Below are positions 51,912 to 59,898 of a stretch of 64,000 bases of DNA, one piece after another. Source of the stretch: Candidatus Uabimicrobium amorphum. GTDB taxonomy: Bacteria > Planctomycetota > Uabimicrobiia > Uabimicrobiales > Uabimicrobiaceae. Position 1 is the first letter of the stretch, and every line of letters begins with the position of its first letter. Under the pieces are notes generated by a model. That model made no database searches, was not told the DNA's origin, and saw only the letters and a program-made list of their open reading frames with translations. Position numbers and translations under genes: made by a program. The DNA is taken from assembly GCF_009002475.1 (NCBI RefSeq), contig NZ_AP019860.1, positions 7,516,501 to 7,580,500 on the forward strand, written 5' to 3'.

Positions 51912-53465
51912 TTGACACCTCCACACACGCCATTTGAAGATCTAATAAAAAATCTTCTGAAAGATCAAAAGACAAATAGGAAAAATATCCTAATTCATTC
52001 GCTCAATTTGTTGAGAGAAGTGTGTTCACTACATGAAGATTCTAAATTTGCCCAGGAGGCGCAACAAGCAGCGCGTAGAATAGACAATATTTTACAAATA
52101 ACCACGGAAGTGCAAATAGATGTATCTTCAAACAGAGAAGACATAAAGGTAATAGATGCAGCCAAAGATACAGAGATAAAAATAGACGTATCTCCTAACA
52201 AAGACGGCAAAGACACCGATGTAAAAATAGATGTGTCGTCCATAAAGGAAGCAAAAGATGCGGAAATACCGCAAAATGTTTCTGTGGATACCATCTCCTT
52301 ATCAGAAAGTATCATTACGTTCTACGAAGAGAGTGACGAAGATTTCCTACAAAGCGGTACCCAAGAGTCTCAAATAACAAAGGCCATTGAAGACACCGGA
52401 GAAATGGAAATTGATAATTGGCCCCAGGAATCGCAACTGCAAGAGTCGCTGTTCGAAACCCAAGACACCATTGAAATAGAATCTAAAAACTCCTACGAGT
52501 ACTTAGCCGAAAGATGGAATAAAAAAGTAGATAAGTGGTTCTACATTCACTTGGACGATGACAATGACATCGAAAAACATCTCAAGAGTTTTGTACTACG
52601 CGCAACAGATGTCCGCAGTAATTTGGCAAGCGCTTCGTTAAGTATTAAGTCCCTCAAAGAAAAGCTACGACGTTTCGATCGTTATTGGAAAATGTTACGC
52701 GATCAAGCCTCGCAAGATGACTATGAAGTGTTTCCAGTTAAGTACGGTCGTATTCCCGAAGCGCAAGGCAAAATCATCTATTCATTCCGTCCCAAAGCAA
52801 AATCGCGAGAAAATATTCTCATCCGTCCAGGATTACGCAAAGACGACGTTGAGATTGTGTCTCCCATCACTTTGGTGACCCTACCAAAAAACGGTGAACT
52901 ACCCAAAGATTATCCAGACAAAGACCTACCACTACATTGGAGTGGTATTTTAGGTGAGGTGGATATTCTCCTTAGTTATCTGGATATTCAAGAAAATGTT
53001 TATTGCTCTATAGAAACAATCAATAAAGGTAGCGTTCAACCCTTAAATGACTGTCGCGACAGTATCATTACAGAAATCGAACGCCGTCGCGAAGCGCTTA
53101 AAAACGCAATCCGCGGCGAAGAATCCATTTATCGAATTGCAACCAACTATTGGCGTATCGAAGAATGTTTTTGGAGCATTTTTCATGATGATGGACGACC
53201 AAAAGGATACTCCTTCTTTGATCGTTTGCGCCGTAGGGTACAGAGCTGGCGCCCTTATGTACGCAAAGAAAATAACATCTTCGTACGCGATTTTTCTCCA
53301 AATAACGATACATTGACAAGTATCAATAAATATGTCGGCAATGTCATTTTCCAAAATAAAAGAGATGTGGCCCCTGGCACCGTACTACGTGAAATACGTC
53401 CCGCAGTAATTGTAAAAGTAAACAAAGTGACGCGACTTCTCAAAGGAAGGGTAATTTCGACGTAA
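51912..53465 (+). CDS. Protein with GrpE-like C-terminus, partner of Hsp70-like ATPase
   Basis: 517 residues starting with TTG at 51912, eight bases after AAAGG. Residues 1-55 are helical. Then come three short repeats of the form T-[ED]-[VI]-[QK]-IDVSSN (EVQIDVSS, EIKIDVSP, DVKIDVSS; about 59-110) and an acidic, Ser/Gln-rich linker to about 195. The main domain (200-517) is helical then beta. Its end, VAPGTVLREIRPAVIVKVNKVTRLLKGRVI (shown here only as landmark PGTVLREIRPAVIV), resembles the GrpE C-terminal beta domain (PGTVLEVLQKGY...RPARV). As GrpE exchanges nucleotide on Hsp70, an exchange-factor role for the adjacent ATPase is a reasonable inference. Its stop overlaps the next start (TAATG). 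Confidence 0.6.
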   Translation: MTPPHTPFEDLIKNLLKDQKTNRKNILIHSLNLLREVCSLHEDSKFAQEAQQAARRIDNILQITTEVQIDVSSNREDIKVIDAAKDTEIKIDVSPNKDGKDTDVKIDVSSIKEAKDAEIPQNVSVDTISLSESIITFYEESDEDFLQSGTQESQITKAIEDTGEMEIDNWPQESQLQESLFETQDTIEIESKNSYEYLAERWNKKVDKWFYIHLDDDNDIEKHLKSFVLRATDVRSNLASASLSIKSLKEKLRRFDRYWKMLRDQASQDDYEVFPVKYGRIPEAQGKIIYSFRPKAKSRENILIRPGLRKDDVEIVSPITLVTLPKNGELPKDYPDKDLPLHWSGILGEVDILLSYLDIQENVYCSIETINKGSVQPLNDCRDSIITEIERRREALKNAIRGEESIYRIATNYWRIEECFWSIFHDDGRPKGYSFFDRLRRRVQSWRPYVRKENNIFVRDFSPNNDTLTSINKYVGNVIFQNKRDVAPGTVLREIRPAVIVKVNKVTRLLKGRVIST

Positions 53466-54715
53466 TGTTTTCAGACAAAACACGCGTTATCATTGCATTG
53501 ATATTCACATCAATGTTTGTATTTTCGGTCATCAAAGTGATGAAGAAAATCACCGATACCGAAAAACAAAATCGCACAGCATTTGTTCGTTGGTCACGTT
53601 TTTGTAAGAAACTTGACAACAAAGAGATGCTGTATTACCCTTTTGACGTACGCCAAAAAATGGAAAAAAAAGATGAGTATCCTAATTTGCCCATGATGCT
53701 ACTCATTCTAAAACCTTTTTATGCTTTGGGAAAAATACCAGGTTCACTTTCGTGGATGATATTTAAATTACTATGGGCTATTTTGATTGTTTATGTAGCC
53801 CTTAGTTATGCTCACCATTTTCCCAACTGGGCAAAAATCTTAGCTGTGGCTTTGACATTTCGTATATTCGCAAGCGACATGACACACGGCAACGTCAATC
53901 TATTTATCGGTGGTCTGGTGGTGCTGTCTTTGTGGTTCTTCCAAAATCATAAAGACGCGCTATGTGGATTGACCATAGGTTTAGCAAGTGTTTTAAAAGT
54001 AACACCGTTGCTATTTATTCCCTATTTTATCGTAAAAAAACAGTGGCGCATTGCGATATTCTCTATTGTGGGTATTTTATTGTTTTTATTTGTGCTCCCG
54101 GCAATGTTTATCGGTTGGGATTACAACAATGACCTAATCGTCGGTTGGGGAGAGCAAATGCTCTATCCTTTTATCTCTGGCGAAGTTTTGCAAATGCAAG
54201 TCAACCACAATAACCAGTCGCTAACAGGAATTTTTCACCGTTTATTTAGCGATTGTGTCGCCATTACACGAGGTGCACATAAAATCAACATAATCTCTTT
54301 GGCACCGTCGCAAGTAGCTCTCCTGATAAAAATAGCGTGTATCGCCTTATTTGTCGCCATATGGGTATGCGCACAAACCAATGAAGACCGCTCACATATT
54401 GGTTATCTGGGAGAATTCGCCATGGTATTTTTGGCGATGCTACTTATGTCGGAAAGAACCTGGAAGCACCACCAAATATTGCTAATCCTTCCACACATCT
54501 TTTTATTGTCCCATTTATTTTCGATCAAAAATGCCACAAAAACAACCGTTTTCTATCTGCTCATTGTCAGTTGTTTTTTTCATACCTTCAGTGGATCTTT
54601 TCTATGGGGAAAACACTACAGTGCCTTTCTGCAAGCATACGGTGCACATTTTTGGTCAAATATAATGTTATTTAGCGCATGTGCACATATTACCCGGTCT
54701 AATCGCAAACAATAG
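53465..54715 (+). CDS. GT87/DUF2029-type membrane glycosyltransferase
   Basis: 416 residues with about nine or ten membrane helices. Family features are YPNLPMMLLILKPFYALG near the N-terminus, HGNVNLFIGGLVVLSLWFF and GLASVLKVTPLLFIPYFI (all cut to core), and NHNNQSLTG, as in polyprenyl-phosphate-mannose-dependent alpha-mannosyltransferases such as PimE. The catalytic Asp expected in the first extracytoplasmic loop may be in YYPFD; this is uncertain. It would add a sugar to a lipid or protein on the outer face of the inner membrane. It overlaps the GrpE-like gene and precedes the HEAT gene by 15 bases, so it is in the same operon. Its tie to the chaperone pair is unexplained. Confidence 0.83.
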   Translation: MFSDKTRVIIALIFTSMFVFSVIKVMKKITDTEKQNRTAFVRWSRFCKKLDNKEMLYYPFDVRQKMEKKDEYPNLPMMLLILKPFYALGKIPGSLSWMIFKLLWAILIVYVALSYAHHFPNWAKILAVALTFRIFASDMTHGNVNLFIGGLVVLSLWFFQNHKDALCGLTIGLASVLKVTPLLFIPYFIVKKQWRIAIFSIVGILLFLFVLPAMFIGWDYNNDLIVGWGEQMLYPFISGEVLQMQVNHNNQSLTGIFHRLFSDCVAITRGAHKINIISLAPSQVALLIKIACIALFVAIWVCAQTNEDRSHIGYLGEFAMVFLAMLLMSERTWKHHQILLILPHIFLLSHLFSIKNATKTTVFYLLIVSCFFHTFSGSFLWGKHYSAFLQAYGAHFWSNIMLFSACAHITRSNRKQ

Positions 54716-54730
54716 GTAGGAGATGGGCAA

Positions 54731-55450
54731 ATGGACAAAGAATACCTACAAACATTAATCACAGCAGAAAACGTGGATGTCGCTGTGGTGCCTCAGTTAA
54801 TAAATCTATTTGCTAAAGATGAACTTAAATACAGCGCTGCTCAAGCTCTGGGAAATGTCATCACTCAGTGCCCCTCTGTCATTCAAATTGTTCGCGACAA
54901 ACTACACAATAGCTGCTCTAATACGCAATACTATATCATTCTATCCCTACGCTACGCGAATAATGCACAAGTTTTCATTCCCGACCTAATCACATTTTTA
55001 AAGAGTACAAACGACAACATCCGCGAGATCACCGCCAACACTCTAGGTGAAATTCATGATCGCCGCTCTGTACCACACCTATTAAAGCTCATGTGTGAGG
55101 ATCCAAATTACAACGTCCGTTACTATGCCATGCACGCCCTGGGAGATCTCAAAGACACCACAACAATTTCACAATTGATCGAACTCATTCAAGGTGGCAA
55201 CGAAGAAACGAAAATGTACTCTATTCATATTCTCGGAAAAATGGGAGAAAATGCCAAAGAAGCCATTCCCGTCATCTTTCCTAACTTAGAAGACAATAAT
55301 CCGAAGATGGTAGCCATTGCCGCAACAGCCCTAGGCAACATGGGAGACGAACGCGCACGGAGTGTTCTACAAGAAATATCACAAACAGGTTCCCCTTCAT
55401 TTGTGCTAAGTGCAAGAAAAGCATTGCGCCATCTAGACGAAAGCAACTAA
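54731..55450 (+). CDS. HEAT-repeat (PBS-lyase-like) protein
   Basis: 239 residues. About seven HEAT-like helix pairs cover nearly all of it: LFAKDELKYSAAQALGNVI, FLKSTNDNIREITANTLGEI, CEDPNYNVRYYAMHALGDL, IQGGNEETKMYSIHILGKMG, NLEDNNPKMVAIAATALGNMG. No signal peptide or membrane helix, so cytoplasmic. It is the last gene of the 47994-55450 run, 15 bases after the GT87-type gene, with GTAGGAG before its start. HEAT solenoids of this kind bind protein partners; a role as adaptor for the chaperone pair or the membrane enzyme is only suggested by position. Confidence 0.85.
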   Translation: MDKEYLQTLITAENVDVAVVPQLINLFAKDELKYSAAQALGNVITQCPSVIQIVRDKLHNSCSNTQYYIILSLRYANNAQVFIPDLITFLKSTNDNIREITANTLGEIHDRRSVPHLLKLMCEDPNYNVRYYAMHALGDLKDTTTISQLIELIQGGNEETKMYSIHILGKMGENAKEAIPVIFPNLEDNNPKMVAIAATALGNMGDERARSVLQEISQTGSPSFVLSARKALRHLDESN

Positions 55451-55531
55451 AAAGTCACAATTCACAAAATTTTCATGAACATTATCGATGTTTGATTGTA
55501 TACAGACACATACAACACAACCATTTCATGT

Positions 55532-56422
55532 TTAGGGATAACGTCTTGATAAACGAAAACCAATCGCACTTCCGGTCACATTCGGTTCTAAGTCGTGGCG
55601 GTATGCACAACGCGAAGCTTCCATATTATTGTACCAACTTCCGCCACGCGACACTTTACACGTTCCCTTTTCCGGACCAGTGGGGTTTATTTGTGCTTTG
55701 TCGCTATAATTGCCATACCAGTCATTGCACCATTCTAAAACATTGCCATGCATTTGATATAACCCCCACGCATTACATGGTAGCTCTTTTACATCAATCG
55801 TTTTTCCATTGTATTCTTCATTGCTATCGTAACGCATCCGACCATAATTTACTTGCTTTGTCGTCACCTCATCGCCAAAACTAAAACGTGTTGTTGTCCC
55901 TGCACGACACGCATATTCCCACTGAGCTTCACTGGGCAAACACAAATTCAACTGTGGTATTTTTGCATTCAACGTATCGATAAAATTGACACAGTTATTC
56001 CACGTGACACTATCCACCGGACAGTTTTCGCCTAAAAATTTACTGGGATTGCTTTTCATCACCGCTTCCCATAGCTGTTGTGTACATGCTGTTTCTGCTA
56101 GCCAAAAACCATGTTCAAGGGTAACTTGATGCCGGCGCTCGTTGCCTGATCTACCGGCTTGGTCACTAGGAGACCCCATCCAAAAAGTTCCTGATTCAAT
56201 CCAGCGAAAGACATGACGCACGTTTTCATAGGTGAATGCCATCCACAAACCATAGCTGTCTTTTCCCCAATCGCTTAGCCAACCGCGAAAAGAACAATTG
56301 TCAAATTCGACACCTATCAAATCGTCGCCACACAGATCCTCTAGATAAAAAGCACACCCCATATATTTTGTATGCGGTTGTATTCTTTGTAGCGATTTTC
56401 CTTTTACTATTTTTTTCTTCAT
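55532..56422 (-). CDS. Formylglycine-generating-enzyme-like (SUMF1/FGE-sulfatase) domain protein
   Basis: 296 residues, start placed at ATG 56422; the frame is open to 56584 but that stretch is AT-rich, unlike protein, and overlaps the divergent gene. An N-terminal beta-rich part (1-85) is followed by the FGE fold: FRWIESGTFWMGSPSDQAGRSGNE, HQVTLEHGFWLAETACTQQLWEAVM, LPSEAQWEYACRAG, MHGNVLEWCNDWYG, RGGSWYNN and GFRLSRR (each cut to core). Catalytic cysteines of true FGE are not clearly present, so it may be a ligand-binding relative, as many planctomycete paralogues are. It is read opposite to its neighbours and stands between the two sets of accessory genes. Confidence 0.88.
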   Translation of the reverse strand: MKKKIVKGKSLQRIQPHTKYMGCAFYLEDLCGDDLIGVEFDNCSFRGWLSDWGKDSYGLWMAFTYENVRHVFRWIESGTFWMGSPSDQAGRSGNERRHQVTLEHGFWLAETACTQQLWEAVMKSNPSKFLGENCPVDSVTWNNCVNFIDTLNAKIPQLNLCLPSEAQWEYACRAGTTTRFSFGDEVTTKQVNYGRMRYDSNEEYNGKTIDVKELPCNAWGLYQMHGNVLEWCNDWYGNYSDKAQINPTGPEKGTCKVSRGGSWYNNMEASRCAYRHDLEPNVTGSAIGFRLSRRYP

Positions 56423-56566
56423 AATTTTATCGTTTATACAATTTTTATATTTAAAATTTTCGCAAACTTGAACTTTTTTATTTCGTATGTAGTATATAAA
56501 GAAAAGTTTCTTTATTGTAAACAAATTTAATCTCAACCATCGCTTCTGTACCTGGAAGGATTTTTC

Positions 56567-58195
56567 ATGAAAAAACTCTATCACTTCTTTTTGAAAATAA
56601 CCGGACGCAAAGAGAAAAAATATCGAATTTTTCTCGCCTTGTCTTTATTTATCGGAGCATTTGTGTTATGGAATGTTCTCGTTATTGCAAAAACAGTGTA
56701 TAGCAATATTAAAATGCGCACACCTTTTAATGATAACGCGCATGTCAAACTCCATGTTCCCGAAACCTATGCCAAATTTTTTCCCACAGGAACGCACTTG
56801 TATAGTTATACACCAAATCTGGAGCTTGCCGGTTTTGTCGAAGGGATAGAGGATTCACAAAACGAAAAAGGGTATAAATATCTCAAGGTAAGTGTTCTCG
56901 ACAAACATCGTGGGCGCGTTTTGCGTAAAAATACAAAATTTAAATTACTACACGCGTCGCCATCTTTTTATACATTGCTTCTCAAATCTTTAAATGATGA
57001 GGGCGAAAGACAATTCCTGTTTTCTCTTGATCACGAATATGCCGCTACCTTCGACAAAAAGCATGTCGACGAGACAATACGCAAAGAATTTACCTCTCGT
57101 GGTTTGGACATTGAAGAAGCGAATATCAATATTGTCACACCACATAGCAAGTGGCAGATAGTCGACAAGGAAACAAAAGCCTCACTGTATCTAGTTGTAA
57201 AAGAAGATACAGACATAAAAGTTTATGGAAAGTGGCAAGATTTGGCGGTGGTTGTTAGTAGTCATCAAAAAGAAAACTACCAAAAAATTCTCGATATTTT
57301 TGTCAAAAAAATGGAAGAAAAAGGAATTGACAAAAACAAAGTGCGTCAGATTTTAAACGATAAATTTATTCAAGACCGAATTTTTGCTACACTAAACACC
57401 GAAATTTTGCAAAAAATAGATTTCGAAGGGGCCCTAAAAGGAATAAGTAAGTCAGAAGAAGTGGAGAAACTACTCGCCGATATGAAGTACCGTAACATCT
57501 TTTTTGGAGCGATGGAGGGCTTATGGATTGGTGGCGCAGAACGTTTAGGAGACGAAGCCAACAAATACAAAAGTCGCACTTTTTTTGGCAGTGCTTTAAA
57601 CGGTTTTCATTTAATGTACCGCGTATTACTAGACCGTGACAAACTCATGCGTCAAACCTTATCTAGTGCTCAGGACAAGGCTTTTGAAATTGGCTGGGGA
57701 GAGACATTTCGTTCCATCAAAGATACTGTACGCAAAAACGATACCGCTGCCAAAAAAATTCCCGTAGACTTTGCGAAAAAAATACAACTCAGCTCCAAGT
57801 TGGGTCTTGGACTACGGGCGTTATGGTACGATCAGAAGTTAAAAAAATACGTCCAAGATCGTTACGGCAAAGAATCTGCGGAAGCTTTTTTCGCCGCACT
57901 TCAAGAAATGGCCACAGATCCTGAAGTGTCGAATTTACTGCGTGGTACAAAAGAAATGGTAGAGAAACAAGTTGTGGGTATGACCTCCAAAGTGCTTCTC
58001 AACAAAAACAAAACCGGTGTGAATCCGGCGTTTTTGACATTTGCCCGCGAAAGACTTTTGGGCAAACGCGAGCCGCAAATTGCTTACTTTCCGCTAAGAG
58101 ACGACGAAGCAGTGAACAACGGTTATGAATACAACTGGCAAAATAGCCCCGAGAGCAGTGTGATTTGTTATATTGAAGGGACAGATGGTGAGTAA
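56567..58195 (+). CDS. Membrane-anchored protein with possible MCE-like domain
   Basis: 542 residues from ATG at 56567 behind GGAAGGA. A membrane helix at about 22-42 (IFLALSLFIGAFVLWNVLVI) anchors a large outer part. Residues 55-135 (HLYSYTPNLELAGFVEGIED, YLKVSVLDKHRGRVLRKNTKF) recall an MCE/MlaD domain, in which a short strand pair with a 'G..VG.V..I' turn is followed by 'V.V......I..N..'. The similarity is weak. The rest is helical. The gene overlaps the ABC/MlaE fusion by 11 bases, and MlaD-type proteins are the usual partners of MlaE permeases, which supports the reading. If right, it would carry lipid across the envelope. I am only moderately sure. Confidence 0.6.
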   Translation: MKKLYHFFLKITGRKEKKYRIFLALSLFIGAFVLWNVLVIAKTVYSNIKMRTPFNDNAHVKLHVPETYAKFFPTGTHLYSYTPNLELAGFVEGIEDSQNEKGYKYLKVSVLDKHRGRVLRKNTKFKLLHASPSFYTLLLKSLNDEGERQFLFSLDHEYAATFDKKHVDETIRKEFTSRGLDIEEANINIVTPHSKWQIVDKETKASLYLVVKEDTDIKVYGKWQDLAVVVSSHQKENYQKILDIFVKKMEEKGIDKNKVRQILNDKFIQDRIFATLNTEILQKIDFEGALKGISKSEEVEKLLADMKYRNIFFGAMEGLWIGGAERLGDEANKYKSRTFFGSALNGFHLMYRVLLDRDKLMRQTLSSAQDKAFEIGWGETFRSIKDTVRKNDTAAKKIPVDFAKKIQLSSKLGLGLRALWYDQKLKKYVQDRYGKESAEAFFAALQEMATDPEVSNLLRGTKEMVEKQVVGMTSKVLLNKNKTGVNPAFLTFARERLLGKREPQIAYFPLRDDEAVNNGYEYNWQNSPESSVICYIEGTDGE

Positions 58196-59891
58196 AACAA
58201 TAATAAACATAAAAGACTTGGACATAAATCTCCTGGATTTTTCCCAGGAGTCTCCGCGGATACAAACAATATTGCAAAACATATCGACACATGCCGACAC
58301 CGAAGATGTGGTACTTCTACTAGGTCCTAGTGGTAGCGGAAAGTCGCTTCTTACAAATATATTACTTGGCTTTATCAAATACGACCATCCACAAATTATG
58401 GTGGAGAAGGATCGCGAAAACGCACAATTTCGGGTGAAATTACAACAAGATGCCGAGTTCGTCGATATGAAGGAAAATCTATATCCACAAGTTCTCGAAG
58501 GCAAAATCGGAATTATGTTTCAAGCTCTGGGGCTTTTTGATGACCTCACCGTAAAAGAAAACATTCGCTTTGCCTATGATCATTCCAAAAATAGCAATCG
58601 CAGCGCCAGTAATTTCAAGAAATGGTTTAAAGAAACCACAGATAAATTGGGCCTGGAAAAGTTTGTGGATCGCTATCCAGGTAACCTTTCTGGAGGACAA
58701 CGCCAACGCGTCGCCTTAGCACGTTTACTCGCCTATGCCCCTAGTGTCATGATTTTAGATGAACCAACTTCGGCTTTGGATCCACTTTCGGTGAAAGAGT
58801 CGCTCAATTTAATACGCGAAGTACACAAAGAAACTTCATCTCTCACGATTATCATTACCCACGACTACAAAGAGCCCCCCAAAATAGCCGACCGCATTTG
58901 GTTCATCCATGATCACACGATTGAAAATTACGGTTTAAAGGGAAAAAGTGAAGAAGAAAAACAAGAAATTTTGAAAGAGATAGAGCACAAACTCCATGCC
59001 AGTATGAGTAAAATTGCCCCACGTATTATAGATGATAAAGAAGCCATCAAACGTCAAAACAAAGCATTTGATGTGAAATGGAGCAACATGTTTGGTGAAA
59101 TTGGCAAAACGCTTTCGCAGGCAAAGAACATGTTCCTTTCGCGGCGTATACAATGGTTCATGAAATTTTTCAAAAATATATTTCATCGCCTTGTCACTCT
59201 TTCGCTACCGTACAACATTATCGCCGGATTTTTCTTGGGGATTGTCATTACCTACTTTACTCTCAACACCAACTTCGGAGAAATTCATCTAGAGTCGGGG
59301 GAAAATGTTCAGGTCAAAGATTTTATGCTACCGGCTTTTTACCGTGAAATGCTCACCGGACTCGGTATTATTATGTTTAACGCGCTTATTCCACTCATTA
59401 GCTGTATACTCATTGCTTCGCGTTCGGGAACGGCGATCACCGCTTATCTTTCGGCAATACACGATAGTAACACCAAACAATGGGACGCACTGCGCAACTT
59501 TGGGGTAAATCCGACATTATTTTTTCTACCACAAGTACTGTTTTCCTTCGTTCTGGGATGTTTATTGCTGTCGTACCTCTCATTTCTAGCTGCGGCATGC
59601 GGTACACTCATTACTTCCTTGGTATTAAATCCACTTTGCAGTTACTATGTGTGGCAACAAACATTTTGGAGTAGCCTTGGCTCTTTTCCATTTTTTAAAG
59701 GCTTTGGAATGTTTACTCTAAAAACAGCGGTTACGGGATTCGCCATTGGTATTATCAGCTTTTATTATGGTACACGCAAAAAATCCAATCCAATGGATAC
59801 CATAAAATTTTTAACCCGCGCAAACATCTGCAACATGTTGGGCATATTGTTGATTTTCTTTCTCATCCTATGCTATGAATTTGGAGGTTAA
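58185..59891 (+). CDS. Fused ABC ATPase and MlaE-type permease
   Basis: 568 residues from ATG at 58185 (AAGGG just upstream; TTG at 58173 lies within the ribosome site and is rejected). Residues 1-280 are an ABC ATPase: Walker A GPSGSGKS (from 47), Q-loop MFQALGLFDD, signature LSGGQRQRVALARLL, Walker B VMILDEPTSALD and switch His in IIITHD. Residues 330-568 have five or six membrane helices with the MlaE pattern ASRSGTAITAYLSAIHDSN, WDALRNFGVNPTLFFLP, normally a separate protein. MlaFE-type transporters move phospholipids between membranes. Fusion of the ATPase to MlaE is unusual. Neighbours are the anchored possible MCE protein and the membrane GTPase, 7 bases downstream. Confidence 0.9.
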   Translation: MVSKTIINIKDLDINLLDFSQESPRIQTILQNISTHADTEDVVLLLGPSGSGKSLLTNILLGFIKYDHPQIMVEKDRENAQFRVKLQQDAEFVDMKENLYPQVLEGKIGIMFQALGLFDDLTVKENIRFAYDHSKNSNRSASNFKKWFKETTDKLGLEKFVDRYPGNLSGGQRQRVALARLLAYAPSVMILDEPTSALDPLSVKESLNLIREVHKETSSLTIIITHDYKEPPKIADRIWFIHDHTIENYGLKGKSEEEKQEILKEIEHKLHASMSKIAPRIIDDKEAIKRQNKAFDVKWSNMFGEIGKTLSQAKNMFLSRRIQWFMKFFKNIFHRLVTLSLPYNIIAGFFLGIVITYFTLNTNFGEIHLESGENVQVKDFMLPAFYREMLTGLGIIMFNALIPLISCILIASRSGTAITAYLSAIHDSNTKQWDALRNFGVNPTLFFLPQVLFSFVLGCLLLSYLSFLAAACGTLITSLVLNPLCSYYVWQQTFWSSLGSFPFFKGFGMFTLKTAVTGFAIGIISFYYGTRKKSNPMDTIKFLTRANICNMLGILLIFFLILCYEFGG

Positions 59892-59898
59892 GATTTAA

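Noticed and set aside
56423-56584. N-terminal extension of the FGE-sulfatase protein
   Set aside because: The sequence is AT-rich and of low complexity, and it overlaps the ribosome site and start of the divergent gene.
58173-58184. TTG start for the ABC/MlaE fusion
   Set aside because: The TTG lies in the ribosome site (AAGGG) that serves the ATG at 58185.
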